Shown: positions 25,110-44,422 of the stretch, piece after piece | Position numbering within the stretch: position 1 is the first letter of the stretch | Layout: the number at the start of each line of letters is the position of its first letter | DNA from: Micromonospora sonchi | GTDB taxonomy: Bacteria > Actinomycetota > Actinomycetes > Mycobacteriales > Micromonosporaceae | Reading direction: 5' to 3' | NCBI RefSeq assembly: GCF_014646235.1 | Contig: NZ_BMNB01000018.1 | Location: 1-64,000 of the forward strand | DNA length: 64,000 nt | Position numbers and translations under genes: made by a program | The notes under the pieces: model-generated | The model's database searches: none | What the model saw: the letters and a program-made list of their open reading frames with translations, nothing else | Told to the model about the DNA's origin: nothing

Positions 25110-25214
25110 GGACTGGGTCGGTGAAGGGCAAGCGGGTCGGCGGCTGCAGGGTGACCAGGCGCACGGGGGGGGGATTTGGCGGGCTCGGGAGGGATGGCGT
25201 AATCTTTTGGCGTC

Positions 25215-25401
25215 GCACATCTTGTTGTGCGTGAAGTTTCACCCAGAGACCGCTGGTCACCGTGCCTCGGCACGGTCGAAGGTCCCGCGATGACGGGCGA
25301 CCCGCGCAGGGCGGCAAGCGAACATCGGCAGCATCCCGTGGTCCGCCGACCGTGGTGATCGCCGCCGGCCTCGCCCCGTGCGCCCTGCGCCGGGGCTTTT
25401 C
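25215..25401 (+). ncRNA. L10 leader with terminator-like hairpin
   Basis: The stretch before rplJ has the look of the autoregulatory L10 leader, where L10(L12)4 binds: CACCCAGAGACCGCTGGTCACCG, in two parts, then GGGCGACCCGCGCAGGGCGG. It ends in a hairpin GCCCCG (25373-25378) with CGGGGC (25391-25396) followed by TTTT, a possible attenuator. A -10-like TAATCT lies at 25200-25205. Exact boundaries are uncertain. Confidence 0.6.
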
Positions 25402-25482
25402 TGTTGCCGCGATTCCTCCGCTTCCGTCGCAGTCACTCGCCTGCGACGGTGACCAGCCTCGAAGCAACGAGAGAGGAGGGAC

Positions 25483-26028
25483 ATGGCGGACAAGCCGATC
25501 CGGGCCGACAAGGCCTCGGCCGTCGCCGAGCTGACCGAGAGCTTTCGCGCCGCTGGTGCCACCGTGCTGACCGAGTACCGCGGTCTGACGGTTTCCCAGC
25601 TAACCCAGCTGCGGCGCTCGCTCGGTAAGGAGACCACCTACACGGTCGCCAAGAACACGCTGGCCAAGCGTGCCGCGGTGGACGCAGGCATCTCCGGCCT
25701 CGACGAGCTGTTCACCGGTCCTACCGCGCTGACGTTCGTTTCGGGCGACGTCGTCGAGGCGGCGAAGGGGCTTCGCGACTTCGCGAAGGCCAACCCGAAG
25801 CTCGTCATCAAGGGTGGTGTCTTCGAGGGCAAGGCCATTTCCGCGGCCGAGGTCACGAAGCTCGCCGACCTGGAGTCCCGCGAGGTGCTGCTGGCCAAGC
25901 TGGCCGGTGCGATGAAGGGCAACCTGAGCAAGGCCGCGGCCCTGTTCCAGGCCCCGCTGTCGAAGACCGCCCGCCTGGCGGCCGCCCTGCAGGACAAGCG
26001 CGAGAAGGAAGGCGCCGAGGCGGCCTGA
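25483..26028 (+). CDS. rplJ: 50S ribosomal protein L10
   Basis: 181 aa. Base of the L7/L12 stalk. Seen: the N-terminal [49 protein letters not shown] and the C-terminal helix region that carries L12 dimers. ATG with GGAGGG upstream. Preceded by the L10 leader and followed by rplL after 55 bp, so stalk synthesis is regulated together. Confidence 0.97.
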   Translation: MADKPIRADKASAVAELTESFRAAGATVLTEYRGLTVSQLTQLRRSLGKETTYTVAKNTLAKRAAVDAGISGLDELFTGPTALTFVSGDVVEAAKGLRDFAKANPKLVIKGGVFEGKAISAAEVTKLADLESREVLLAKLAGAMKGNLSKAAALFQAPLSKTARLAAALQDKREKEGAEAA

Positions 26029-26083
26029 GGCCGTACGGCGCGCCCACGTACTTAGGTAAACCTTTTAGGAAAGGACGCCAGAC

Positions 26084-26473
26084 ATGGCGAAGCTCAGCAC
26101 CGACGAGCTGCTCGACGCGTTCAAGGAGATGACGCTGATCGAGCTCTCCGAGTTCGTGAAGCAGTTCGAGGAGACCTTCGAGGTCACCGCGGCCGCGCCG
26201 GTCGCCGTGGCCGCGGGTGGCCCGGCCGCCGGTGGCGCCGCCGCCGAGGCCGAGCCGGAGAAGGACGAGTTCGACGTCGTCCTCGACGCCGACGGTGGCA
26301 AGAAGATCCAGGTCATCAAGGTCGTCCGTGAGCTGACCGGCCTGGGCCTCAAGGAGGCCAAGGACCTGGTCGAGGCGGCTCCGAAGGCGGTCCTGGAGAA
26401 GGTCAACAAGGAGACCGCGGACAAGGCCAAGGCCAAGCTGGAGGGCGAGGGCGCCAAGGTCACCCTCAAGTGA
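26084..26473 (+). CDS. rplL: 50S ribosomal protein L7/L12
   Basis: 129 aa. Stalk protein that recruits translational GTPases. N-terminal dimerisation domain [21 protein letters not shown], an Ala/Gly/Pro hinge at about residues 38-56, and the C-terminal domain with [21 protein letters not shown] and [14 protein letters not shown] with TTTAGGAAAGGA upstream. A terminator hairpin follows 54 bp after the stop and separates it partly from rpoB. Confidence 0.97.
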   Translation: MAKLSTDELLDAFKEMTLIELSEFVKQFEETFEVTAAAPVAVAAGGPAAGGAAAEAEPEKDEFDVVLDADGGKKIQVIKVVRELTGLGLKEAKDLVEAAPKAVLEKVNKETADKAKAKLEGEGAKVTLK

Positions 26474-26527
26474 TCTGAGCCTCACCTGGCCGTCCCGGCT
26501 CACCAGAGCAGGGGCACACCGCGTCGC

Positions 26528-26565
26528 GGCGGGCGGCGATCCGACACTGGGGATCGCCGTCCGCC
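26528..26565 (+). terminator. Attenuator or terminator between rplL and rpoB
   Basis: GGCGGGCGGCGATCC (26528-26542) pairs with 26551-26565 over 15 bp with one G-T pair and an 8-nt loop. Placed as the classic partial terminator that sets the ratio of L12 to polymerase subunits; no T tract. Confidence 0.7.
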
Positions 26566-26893
26566 GTGCTCGTGGAGCTGCCGCGACTGTGCGAGCGTGG
26601 GCAGGTCCGCGAGGTCGGGCACCCGCGTGCACCGACGGGACCGACCGCGGTGCCGCCGGCGCGAAAAGCACCGGATGGCGATGCCGCCCTTGACGCGGCC
26701 CCGGGCAGCCAGGCACGCTGGCATCAGCAAGACCTTCCGCGCTTGCGACGGCCACTGCGTGGGTAGTTTCAGCGGCAGCACCACCAGCCGCGGATGCCCG
26801 AGCAGCCCGACGGGAACGTTGCGTTCCGAGCGGTCCGGTGTGACCCGTTCCAGGGTCCCGAGGCCAACTTCCGCAACGGCCTGCGGGGTGGGC

Positions 26894-26922
26894 TGGACAG
26901 CGGTTAGCCTCTCGGCTACACT
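26894..26922 (+). promoter_or_regulatory. Promoter of rpoBC
   Basis: TGGACA (26894-26899), 17 bp, TACACT (26917-26922), about 128 bp before the rpoB start. The rest of 26566-27049 shows no supportable gene and should be leader. Confidence 0.72.
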
Positions 26923-27049
26923 GCTAGTTTGCGCTGCCTTCCGACTTGACCCCTGCTCGGAAATGTCCGTTTGTGGATATTTCTGGTGGGGTCATTGGAG
27001 TGCACGCGTACCAGCCGTTCTGCAGCACCGGTCCTCGGAAGGACGCATC

Positions 27050-30481
<3,432 letters not shown>

Positions 30482-30607
30482 CGTTGGGGTTTCGGGGCGG
30501 GGCGACCCACCCGGGCGGTCAGGATTGATCCCTTCGTGGGTCGTCCCGCCCCGAAACCGAACCCGGTGAGCTGCTGGCGCAACAAGCGACGTGTGAGGGA
30601 ATCGAAC

Positions 30608-34495
<3,888 letters not shown>

Positions 34496-34512
34496 GCCAC
34501 CGGCACTGACGA

Positions 34513-34544
34513 ACAAGGCCCCCGGTATCCACCGGGGGCCTTGT
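34513..34544 (+). terminator. Terminator after rpoC
   Basis: ACAAGGCCCCCGGT (34513-34526) with its exact complement at 34531-34544, loop ATCC, followed by CGTCGG. 14-bp stem. Confidence 0.85.
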
Positions 34545-34678
34545 CGTCGGTACGGCCGTCATGGACCTGACATGTCTGAACGTCCGCTGCGTACGGTCGT
34601 CACCGTCCTCGTCAAGGTCGGCGCCCGGCACGCCGCGCTGTGCCAACCGATCCGGCTCGGGCCGGGCATGATGGGGGC

Positions 34679-35053
34679 ATGACGACCGCCGCCGGCCCCA
34701 TGCCGGTCGCTCCGCCGCCGGGGTCGCCCCGGCATCCCCTGGACCCGGATCCGGTCCGGGCCACGAAGGCGCGGGCGGTCTTCGCGCTTGGTCTGATGGG
34801 TGCGCTGACCGGTCTGTTCATCGGGGGAGTGGTGCCGGCCACGGTGGCGCTCCTGCTGGCCCGGCAGGCACGCCGCGAGGCGTACGCATCGGGGGGCTTC
34901 CTCACCGGCGCGGCCTGGCTGCGCCGGGGGGAGAGCCTGGCCTGGACGGCCCTGGTGCTGGTCGCGGTGACAGCGGTCGTCGGGATGGTGGTCGGCGTGC
35001 TCCGGCTCGCCGAGGCGCCCTACGGCCAGGATTTCGCCCCGAACGTGGACTGA
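34679..35053 (+). CDS. Small membrane protein, DUF4190-like
   Basis: 124 aa. A Pro-rich N-terminal ~35 residues, then two hydrophobic helices (VFALGLMGALTGLFIGGVVP and WTALVLVAVTAVVGMVV) separated by a basic loop ARQARREAYASGG, as in DUF4190-type actinobacterial membrane proteins. Role unknown. The ATG at 34679 is taken because the upstream in-frame stretch lacks coding character. It stands alone after the rpoC terminator. Confidence 0.6.
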   Translation: MTTAAGPMPVAPPPGSPRHPLDPDPVRATKARAVFALGLMGALTGLFIGGVVPATVALLLARQARREAYASGGFLTGAAWLRRGESLAWTALVLVAVTAVVGMVVGVLRLAEAPYGQDFAPNVD

Positions 35054-35263
35054 CCGGAGTTGCCCGACCCGCCGAGGATCGAGCCCGATGGCCGTCTGAC
35101 CTCGGGTCCTCCGACGGGGGACCGGGGGCCTCGGCCGCCAGATGCTCGGGCGCACCGGGCGCGACGTCGTCTCCCGCGCCGCACCCCGGTGAGGTGATCG
35201 GCGACGGTAGCCTGACGTTGTCCACCGCGCGGCGGGCGGACCCGGCCGATGAGGAGGATCCCT

Positions 35264-36028
35264 GTGACGGAACCGGCGCGCCCCGAGAGCGGCGAGTCCG
35301 CTCGACCCACCGCCGGGCGCCCGGAGGCCGAGACACCGGCCCCGAGCGAATGGGCAGCGCCCGGATCCGCGCCAGCCGCCTTCTCCACCGGGTACGCCCC
35401 GTCCTCGCCGCTTCCGCCCGGCTCACCGCCCCATCCGCCCGGACCGTTCCCGCCCGGATCGCCGCCGGTCGCGCCGGGCTTCGGGCCGTGGTCGGTCGCG
35501 CCGGGGCCGCCGGGCTTCGGGTCGTCGCCCGCGGCACCGCCGGCCGGGCCGGCCGGCGGGGGATCAGCACCGGGTTGGCCTGCCGGTCAGGGTTGGGGTG
35601 GTAACCGGGTGCCGCCGCCCCAGGATCGCCCACGGCCGCCGAAGCGGGTCGAACCGGTGCCCGGCACTCCGTTCGCGATGGTGCATCTCGACGTGCTGCC
35701 GGTCACCTCGGGCCTGGCGGTCGGCTCGCTGGTCGGCGGAATCATCTCAATTCTGGTGTCGTTCCTGGTCATCTGCTTCGGTGCGATCGGGGGAGGGACC
35801 AACGGCGTCTGGGCCGCCGGGGCCTTCACCGCGTTGGGGGGCCTGACCGGGGCCGGGGCCATCGTCGTGGGCCTGCTGGGCTGGCGTCAGATCCGGCGAC
35901 CGGCACGTCCGCCGGCGGTCCGGTTCACCGGCCGCGGTCTGGCCATCGCCGGGGTCAGCTGCGGTGGCGTAGGGCTGCTGCTGAGCCTGCTGGGCATGGG
36001 TCTGGCCTTCCTGCTGGCGCTGACCTGA
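35264..36028 (+). CDS. Proline-rich DUF4190-like membrane protein
   Basis: 254 aa. Residues ~1-140 are Pro/Gly/Ala-rich and disordered; the rest has three or four hydrophobic segments, [40 protein letters not shown] and [19 protein letters not shown]. The loop [10 protein letters not shown] and the 'GRGLAIAG' block fit DUF4190. The GTG at 35264 is chosen over the ATG at 35249 because GGAGGA lies five bases upstream of it. It is similar in type to the preceding gene. Function unknown. Confidence 0.62.
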   Translation: MTEPARPESGESARPTAGRPEAETPAPSEWAAPGSAPAAFSTGYAPSSPLPPGSPPHPPGPFPPGSPPVAPGFGPWSVAPGPPGFGSSPAAPPAGPAGGGSAPGWPAGQGWGGNRVPPPQDRPRPPKRVEPVPGTPFAMVHLDVLPVTSGLAVGSLVGGIISILVSFLVICFGAIGGGTNGVWAAGAFTALGGLTGAGAIVVGLLGWRQIRRPARPPAVRFTGRGLAIAGVSCGGVGLLLSLLGMGLAFLLALT

Positions 36029-36171
36029 TCCGGCGGCGACGCCGGCTCGGGGGCTCAGCGGAGCGGTTTCCGGCGGAGCCGTTACACTTGTCGCCGTAGG
36101 TGCCCATCACGGGCGGGTGGAGCGACGGGGCTTGGTTGCCACACGGTGCGAGGTCCGGCGGGCCTCCCGTT

Positions 36172-36200
36172 TTGACCTGCACGGCTGTGGTAGGTACTCT
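36172..36200 (+). promoter_or_regulatory. Promoter of the str operon (rpsL)
   Basis: TTGACC (36172-36177), 17 bp, TACTCT (36195-36200). It starts a ~300-nt leader before rpsL that carries the hairpin motif at 36370-36391. No gene is supportable in 36029-36503. Confidence 0.75.
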
Positions 36201-36369
36201 TTCCCCTTGTGCCCGGGGCTGCCCGGGCGAATCGTGCGTGCGCTGGATCCGGCTCGGTCCGGTATTCGGGCAGCGCCACGAATGAGTAGAAGATCCGGCG
36301 GGCGGCGTCCGTGTGCCGGTGACAGACCCCGGGGATTGCGCCTGAGCGCCGGAACCGGGACCGCGAGAT

Positions 36370-36391
36370 GGGCGACACGCCCGACCGCGGG
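36370..36391 (+). promoter_or_regulatory. Leader motif shared by rpsL and rpsJ, copy in rpsL
   Basis: Hairpin GGGCG-ACA-CGCCC (36370-36382) followed by GACCGCGGG. The 20-mer GCGACACGCCCGACCGCGGG (36372-36391) recurs exactly at 41185-41204 before rpsJ. It lies 132 bp before the rpsL start. Confidence 0.6.
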
Positions 36392-36503
36392 TGCCGGGAC
36401 CGCCGCGAGGTGGCCCTGGTCGGAATGTAGGGGAGCCGATCAACAGGTCGGCTACGGCAGACAGTGCGGTCGCGAGAGCGGCCGAAGGGAGCGGAAAAAC
36501 CCG

Positions 36504-36878
<375 letters not shown>

Positions 36879-36879
36879 C

Positions 36880-37350
36880 ATGCCGCGCAAGGGACCCGCT
36901 CCGCGGCGGCCGCTGGTCGCTGACCCGGTGTACAACTCACCGCTGGTCACCCAGCTGGTGAACAAGATCCTGCTGCGGGGCAAGCGCCAGCTCGCCGAGC
37001 GCATCGTGTACGAGGCCCTGGAGGGCTGCCGGGAGAAGTCCGGCACCGATCCGGTCGTCACGCTCAAGCGGGCCATGGACAACGTCAAGCCGACGCTCGA
37101 GGTGCGTAGCCGCCGGGTCGGTGGTGCGACCTACCAGGTGCCGGTCGAGGTGCGCCCCGCCCGGGCAACCACGCTGGGCCTGCGCTGGCTCGTCACCTAC
37201 TCCCGCGCCCGCCGCGAGAAGAGCATCGTCGAGCGGCTGACGAACGAGCTGCTGGACGCGAGCAACGGCCTCGGTGCCGCCGTCAAGCGGCGCGAGGACA
37301 CGCACAAGATGGCCGAGAGCAACAAGGCCTTCGCGCACTACCGCTGGTAA
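36880..37350 (+). CDS. rpsG: 30S ribosomal protein S7
   Basis: 156 aa. Primary 16S rRNA 3'-domain assembly protein. Seen: [31 protein letters not shown], the family signature region and the end [23 protein letters not shown], exact family length. ATG one base after the rpsL stop; fusA follows after 76 bp. Confidence 0.98.
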   Translation: MPRKGPAPRRPLVADPVYNSPLVTQLVNKILLRGKRQLAERIVYEALEGCREKSGTDPVVTLKRAMDNVKPTLEVRSRRVGGATYQVPVEVRPARATTLGLRWLVTYSRARREKSIVERLTNELLDASNGLGAAVKRREDTHKMAESNKAFAHYRW

Positions 37351-37426
37351 CACCCAGGTCCCGACGCCGTCCCGGCGTCGGGACCGCCACCAGTTGTGTC
37401 GAGACGACGACAAGTTAGGGATTGAA

Positions 37427-39523
<2,097 letters not shown>

Positions 39524-39545
39524 CGCTCGTCTGAGCTGATCCGAC

Positions 39546-39580
39546 GGTGGTCGCGGAAGACATTCCCGACCGCGACCACC
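39546..39580 (+). terminator. Hairpin after fusA
   Basis: GGTGGTCGCGG (39546-39556) with CCGCGACCACC (39570-39580), 11-bp perfect stem, 13-nt loop. Probable partial terminator before tuf. Confidence 0.65.
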
Positions 39581-39642
39581 TCGGTCGGATTGCATGAATT
39601 CCGGGCCTGTAGGCTTCATCGCCGCAGAACCCACAAAAGCTC

Positions 39643-39693
39643 TCCGGCCGTCAGGCCGGAAAGGCTGTCGACAGAGTCCTAAGCGCCTATCCT
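39643..39693 (+). promoter_or_regulatory. Hairpin and possible tuf promoter
   Basis: A hairpin TCCGGCC-GTCA-GGCCGGA (39643-39660) precedes a possible -10 TATCCT (39688-39693) with only a weak -35 (CTGTCG, 39665-39670, 17 bp). tuf begins 45 bp further on. Confidence 0.4.
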
Positions 39694-39738
39694 GGCGCGC
39701 CGGGGCGAACGAACCAAGAAGTCCACAGGAGGACACCA

Positions 39739-40932
39739 GTGGCGAAGGCGAAGTTCGAGCGGACTAAGCCGCACGTCAACATCGGCACCATTGGTCACAT
39801 CGACCACGGTAAGACGACGCTGACGGCGGCCATCACGAAGGTCCTGCACGACCAGTACCCGGAACTGAACCCGTACACGCCGTTCGACAAGATCGACAAC
39901 GCGCCGGAGGAGAAGGCGCGGGGTATCACGATCTCGATCTCGCACGTCGAGTACCAGACCGAGGCACGGCACTACGCGCACGTCGACTGCCCCGGTCACG
40001 CCGACTACATCAAGAACATGATCACCGGTGCCGCCCAGATGGACGGCGCGATCCTGGTGGTCGCCGCGACCGACGGCCCGATGCCGCAGACCCGCGAGCA
40101 CGTGCTGCTGGCCCGCCAGGTCGGCGTGCCGTACATCGTCGTGGCGCTGAACAAGAGCGACATGGTCGACGACGAGGAGCTCCTGGAGCTCGTCGAGCTC
40201 GAGGTCCGCGAGCTGCTTTCCTCGCAGGACTACCCGGGTGACGACCTGCCGGTCGTCCGGGTGTCCGCGCTGAAGGCACTCGAGGGCGACCCGGAGTGGG
40301 CCGGCCGCCTCATGGAGTTGATGAACGCCATCGACACCGCGATCCCGCAGCCGGAGCGCGAGATCGAGAAGCCGTTCCTGATGCCGATCGAGGACGTCTT
40401 CACGATCACCGGTCGGGGCACCGTCGTCACCGGTCGCGCGGAGCGCGGCGTCCTCAAGCCGAACGAGGAGGTGGAGCTCGTCGGTATCCGCGAGAAGTCG
40501 CAGCGGACGGTCTGCACCGGCATCGAGATGTTCCGCAAGCTGCTCGACGAGGCCCGCGCGGGTGAGAACGTCGGTCTGCTGCTGCGGGGCATCAAGCGCG
40601 AGGACGTCGAGCGCGGCATGGTGGTCGTCAAGCCGGGCACCACGACCCCGCACACCGAGTTCGAGGCGACGGTCTACATCCTCTCCAAGGAGGAGGGCGG
40701 CCGGCACACCCCGTTCTTCCAGAACTACCGTCCGCAGTTCTACTTCCGGACCACGGACGTCACCGGTGTCGTCACTCTCCCCGAGGGCACCGAGATGGTC
40801 ATGCCGGGCGACAACACCACGATGAACGTGAAGCTGATCCAGCCCATCGCGATGGAGGACAACCTCAAGTTCGCGATCCGGGAGGGTGGCCGCACGGTCG
40901 GCGCTGGTCGCGTCACCAAGATCATCAAGTGA
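39739..40932 (+). CDS. tuf: Elongation factor Tu
   Basis: 397 aa. Delivers aminoacyl-tRNA. GTG start with AGGAGG upstream. GTP motifs: GHIDHGKTT (G1), RGITI (G2), DCPGHADY (G3), NKSD (G4), VSALKALEG (G5). Domains 2-3 end with [15 protein letters not shown]. Full length. One of the few genes here with its own likely promoter in addition to read-through from fusA. Confidence 0.98.
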   Translation: MAKAKFERTKPHVNIGTIGHIDHGKTTLTAAITKVLHDQYPELNPYTPFDKIDNAPEEKARGITISISHVEYQTEARHYAHVDCPGHADYIKNMITGAAQMDGAILVVAATDGPMPQTREHVLLARQVGVPYIVVALNKSDMVDDEELLELVELEVRELLSSQDYPGDDLPVVRVSALKALEGDPEWAGRLMELMNAIDTAIPQPEREIEKPFLMPIEDVFTITGRGTVVTGRAERGVLKPNEEVELVGIREKSQRTVCTGIEMFRKLLDEARAGENVGLLLRGIKREDVERGMVVVKPGTTTPHTEFEATVYILSKEEGGRHTPFFQNYRPQFYFRTTDVTGVVTLPEGTEMVMPGDNTTMNVKLIQPIAMEDNLKFAIREGGRTVGAGRVTKIIK

Positions 40933-40948
40933 GCTGGGTAACCCCGAT

Positions 40949-40977
40949 TAGACCCGCCGCCGGGTGTGCGGCATACT
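40949..40977 (+). promoter_or_regulatory. Possible promoter of the S10 operon
   Basis: TAGACC (40949-40954), 17 bp, CATACT (40972-40977) in TGCGGCATACTAGTCAGGTT. A ~300-nt leader would follow before rpsJ. Confidence 0.5.
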
Positions 40978-41055
40978 AGTCAGGTTGCGCAACGACAGTT
41001 CGCCTCCCGTGTTCGGCTCACGCTGAACCTCCGGGTGGGCAGAGCAGTCGGGCGT

Positions 41056-41089
41056 AGGGTGGTTGGCGGCCCGTTCCGCCAACCACCCT
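41056..41089 (+). terminator. Strong hairpin in the rpsJ leader
   Basis: AGGGTGGTTGGCGG (41056-41069) pairs perfectly with 41076-41089 over 14 bp, loop CCCGTT. Either the tuf terminator or, since it lies downstream of the probable rpsJ promoter, a leader attenuator. No gene is supportable in 40933-41282. Confidence 0.65.
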
Positions 41090-41180
41090 CGCGCGGCGTT
41101 CAGGTCGCGGTAGTGCGATCGGCGCCTCGACCCACTGCGGTCAGGATCGCTCCGGCGTTCCCGGGCGGAGTTTGACCCAA

Positions 41181-41204
41181 GGGCGCGACACGCCCGACCG
41201 CGGG
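41181..41204 (+). promoter_or_regulatory. Leader motif shared by rpsL and rpsJ, copy in rpsJ
   Basis: Hairpin GGGCG-CGACA-CGCCC (41181-41195) followed by GACCGCGGG. The exact 20-mer also found at 36372-36391 occupies 41185-41204. It lies 98 bp before rpsJ. The stem is kept although the loop differs (ACA against CGACA). Confidence 0.6.
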
Positions 41205-41282
41205 GGTGGGCGAAAAGGGCCTGTGCCAGCCGGTACAGACACCCGCAACACAGCGGCATCGAGAGAAGGAACAGAAGCCACC

Positions 41283-41591
41283 ATGGCGGGACAGAAGATC
41301 CGCATCCGGCTCAAGGCCTATGACCACGAGGTCGTCGACTCCTCGGCTCGGAAGATCGTCGAGACGGTGACGCGTACCGGGGCGCAGGTCGCGGGGCCGG
41401 TGCCGCTGCCCACGGAGATCAACCGTTTCTGCGTAATCCGCTCGCCGCACAAATACAAGGACTCGCGCGAGCACTTCGAGATGCGTACGCACAAGCGACT
41501 GATCGACATCATCGACCCGACCCCGAAGACGGTCGACTCGCTCATGCGCCTCGACCTGCCGGCTGGCGTCGACATCGAGATCAAGCTGTAG
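41283..41591 (+). CDS. rpsJ: 30S ribosomal protein S10
   Basis: 102 aa, first gene of the S10 operon. Also known as NusE in antitermination. Seen: [39 protein letters not shown] and [23 protein letters not shown] preceded by GAGAAGGAAC. rplC follows after 11 bp. Confidence 0.98.
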
Positions 41592-41602
41592 GGACCGGAC
41601 AC

Positions 41603-42262
41603 ATGGACAGGCAAGTTAAGGGGATCCTGGGCGCGAAGCTCGGCATGACCCAGGTCTGGGACAACAACCGCGTTGTTCCGGTGACCGTGGTTCAGGCCGG
41701 CCCGTGCGTCGTCACCCAGGTTCGTGACGCCGACAAGGACGGCTACTCCGCGGTCCAGCTGGCGTACGGCACGATCGACCCGCGCAAGGTCAAGAACCCG
41801 CTTCGCGGGCACTACGCCAAGGCTGACGTGGCACCGCGCCGGCACATCGTCGAGCTGCGCACCAACGACGCCGCAGACTACTCGCTCGGCCAGGAGATCA
41901 CGGTCGAGGAGTTCCCGGCCGGCGCCTCGGTCGACGTCACCGGCAAAACCAAGGGCAAGGGCTTCGCCGGCGTGATGAAGCGGCACGGCTTCCACGGTCT
42001 GCGCGCCAGCCACGGTGTCGAGCGCAAGCACCGCTCGCCGGGCTCCATCGGCGGCTGCGCCACGCCGGGCCGTGTCTTCAAGGGCACCCGGATGGGGGGC
42101 CGCATGGGCGGCGTGCGCTACACCGTGCAGAACCTGACCGTCCAGGCGGTCGACACCGAGAACAACCTCCTGCTCGTCCGCGGTGCCATTCCCGGCCCCA
42201 AGGGCGCGCTGGTCCTGGTCCGCTCCGCGGCCAAGGTGAAGAAGGGCGGTGTGGCCAAGTGA
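41603..42262 (+). CDS. rplC: 50S ribosomal protein L3
   Basis: 219 aa. 23S assembly initiator. Seen: [51 protein letters not shown] and the central loop [10 protein letters not shown] that reaches the peptidyl transferase centre. The stop overlaps the GTG of rplD (GTGA). Confidence 0.98.
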   Translation: MDRQVKGILGAKLGMTQVWDNNRVVPVTVVQAGPCVVTQVRDADKDGYSAVQLAYGTIDPRKVKNPLRGHYAKADVAPRRHIVELRTNDAADYSLGQEITVEEFPAGASVDVTGKTKGKGFAGVMKRHGFHGLRASHGVERKHRSPGSIGGCATPGRVFKGTRMGGRMGGVRYTVQNLTVQAVDTENNLLLVRGAIPGPKGALVLVRSAAKVKKGGVAK

Positions 42263-42936
42263 CCACCGTTGACGTCCTCAACATCGAAGGTGCCAAGACC
42301 GGCTCGGTCGAGCTGCCTGCCGATGTCTTCGACGTGCAGGCCAACATCGCGCTGATGCACCAGGTCGTGGTGGCTCAGCTCGCGGCGGCCCGGCAGGGCA
42401 CCCACAAGACCAAGACCCGGGGCGAGGTCGCCGGCGGCGGCAAGAAGCCGTACAAGCAGAAGGGCACCGGACGGGCCCGGCAGGGCTCGATCCGCGCGCC
42501 GCAGTTCGCCGGCGGCGGTGTGGTGCACGGCCCGGTGCCGCGCGACTACAGCCAGCGCACCCCGAAGAAGATGAAGGCCGCCGCCCTGCGCGGTGCCCTC
42601 TCCGACCGGGCGCGTGCCGGCCAGGTGCACGTCGTCGAGGCCTTCGTCTCGGGCGACAAGCCGTCGATCAAGGCGGCGCTGGCCACCCTCGCCAAGCTGA
42701 CCGACGCCCGCCGGGTGCTGGTCGTGCTGAGCAGCACCGACGAGCTGAACTGGCTGTCGCTGCGCAACGAGCCGCGGGTGCACCTGATCGAGGCCGGCCA
42801 GCTGAACACGTACGACGTGCTGGTGGCCGACGACGTGGTCTTCACCAAGGAGGCCCTGGACGAGTTCCTGGGGCTGCCGACGGCAGTCGGCCAGGCGGTC
42901 GGGTCCGCCGAGACCACCGAGGAGGATGGCAAGTGA
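42259..42936 (+). CDS. rplD: 50S ribosomal protein L4
   Basis: 225 aa. Exit-tunnel protein and, in E. coli, regulator of the S10 operon. Tunnel loop: [20 protein letters not shown] then [18 protein letters not shown]-terminal half [22 protein letters not shown] start overlaps rplC; overlaps rplW by four bases. Confidence 0.98.
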   Translation: MTTVDVLNIEGAKTGSVELPADVFDVQANIALMHQVVVAQLAAARQGTHKTKTRGEVAGGGKKPYKQKGTGRARQGSIRAPQFAGGGVVHGPVPRDYSQRTPKKMKAAALRGALSDRARAGQVHVVEAFVSGDKPSIKAALATLAKLTDARRVLVVLSSTDELNWLSLRNEPRVHLIEAGQLNTYDVLVADDVVFTKEALDEFLGLPTAVGQAVGSAETTEEDGK

Positions 42937-43235
42937 GCACGATCGCCGACCCGCGCGACATCATCGTGGCGCCGGTCGTCTCGGAGAAGAGCTACAGCGA
43001 GCTGAACCGCAACTGGTACACCTTCCTGGTGCACCCGGACGCGAACAAGACCGCGATCAAGATCGCCATCGAGCAGATCTTCAACGTCCGCGTCCTGTCG
43101 GTCAACACGCTCAACCGCGAGGGCAAGCGCAAGCGGACCCGTACCGGGTTCGGTAAGCGCAAGGACACCAAGCGGGCGATGGTGAAGCTGGCTGAGGGCG
43201 ACCGCATCGACGCCTTCGGCGGCCCGGTCAGCTGA
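42933..43235 (+). CDS. rplW: 50S ribosomal protein L23
   Basis: 100 aa. Tunnel-exit docking site for trigger factor and SRP. Seen: [40 protein letters not shown] and [22 protein letters not shown] start within the rplD stop. Confidence 0.97.
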   Translation: MSTIADPRDIIVAPVVSEKSYSELNRNWYTFLVHPDANKTAIKIAIEQIFNVRVLSVNTLNREGKRKRTRTGFGKRKDTKRAMVKLAEGDRIDAFGGPVS

Positions 43236-43248
43236 GGGGTTGTAGACA

Positions 43249-44088
43249 ATGGCTATCCGTAAGTACAAGCCGACGACCGCGGGCCGGCGTGGCGCGAGCG
43301 TCGCTGACTTCGCCGAGATCACCCGGTCGACGCCCGAGAAGTCGCTGCTGGCCCCGCTGCCGAAGAAAGGCGGCCGGAACGTCCACGGCCGGATCACCGT
43401 CCGGCACCAGGGTGGTGGCCACAAGCGGCAGTACCGGATCATCGACTTCAAGCGGGTCGACAAGGACGGCGTGCCGGCCAAGGTCGCGCACATCGAGTAC
43501 GACCCGAACCGCACCGCGCGCCTCGCGCTGCTGCACTACTTCGACGGCGAGAAGCGGTACATCCTCGCGCCGAAGGACCTGAAGCAGGGCGACCGCGTCG
43601 AGTCGGGTCCGAGCGCCGACATCAAGCCGGGCAACAACCTGCCGCTGCGCAACATCCCGGTCGGTACCACGATCCACAGCGTGGAGCTGCGCCCCGGCGG
43701 CGGGGCCAAGCTGGCCCGCTCGGCCGGCGTCGGCATCCAGCTGCTCGGCCGCGAGGGTGGGTACGCGACCCTGCGTATGCCGTCGGGTGAGATCCGGCGG
43801 GTCGACGTGCGCTGCCGGGCCAGCATCGGCGAGATCGGCAACGCCGACCAGTCGAACATCAACTGGGGTAAGGCCGGCCGGATGCGGTGGAAGGGCAAGC
43901 GCCCGAGCGTCCGTGGTGTCGCGATGAACCCGGTCGACCACCCGCACGGTGGTGGCGAGGGTAAGACCTCCGGTGGTCGCCACCCGGTCAACCCGCAGGG
44001 TAAGCCCGAGGGCCGCACCCGTCGTAAGGGCCAGCCGAGTGACCGGCTGATCGTCCGCCGCCGCTACGCCACGCGTAAGCGCGGCTGA
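43249..44088 (+). CDS. rplB: 50S ribosomal protein L2
   Basis: 279 aa. Stabilises subunit joining and the peptidyl transferase centre. Seen: [36 protein letters not shown], the [16 protein letters not shown] block and the invariant [17 protein letters not shown] with its functional His. ATG with GAGGGG upstream. Confidence 0.98.
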   Translation: MAIRKYKPTTAGRRGASVADFAEITRSTPEKSLLAPLPKKGGRNVHGRITVRHQGGGHKRQYRIIDFKRVDKDGVPAKVAHIEYDPNRTARLALLHYFDGEKRYILAPKDLKQGDRVESGPSADIKPGNNLPLRNIPVGTTIHSVELRPGGGAKLARSAGVGIQLLGREGGYATLRMPSGEIRRVDVRCRASIGEIGNADQSNINWGKAGRMRWKGKRPSVRGVAMNPVDHPHGGGEGKTSGGRHPVNPQGKPEGRTRRKGQPSDRLIVRRRYATRKRG

Positions 44089-44100
44089 GGGAGATAAGAC

Positions 44101-44382
44101 ATGCCTCGCAGCCTGAAGAAGGGCCCGTTCGTCGACGACCACCTGCTCAAGAAGGTGGAAACGCAGAACGAAAAGGGCTCGAAGAACGTCATCAAGACTT
44201 GGTCGCGGCGCTCGACGATCATCCCCGACATGCTCGGGCACACGATCGCGGTACACGACGGACGTAAGCACGTCCCGGTGTTCGTGACCGAGGCGATGGT
44301 CGGGCACAAGCTCGGCGAGTTCGCGCTGACCCGCACGTTCAAGGGTCACGAGAAGGACGACCGGAAGAGCCGCCGGCGCTGA
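44101..44382 (+). CDS. rpsS: 30S ribosomal protein S19
   Basis: 93 aa. 30S head protein near the A site. Seen: [39 protein letters not shown] and [17 protein letters not shown], complete. Located 12 bp after rplB with GGGAGA upstream. Confidence 0.98.
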   Translation: MPRSLKKGPFVDDHLLKKVETQNEKGSKNVIKTWSRRSTIIPDMLGHTIAVHDGRKHVPVFVTEAMVGHKLGEFALTRTFKGHEKDDRKSRRR

Positions 44383-44422
44383 CGCCGCGGGCATACGGAT
44401 AGAGGAACAAGGGGTTACAGCG

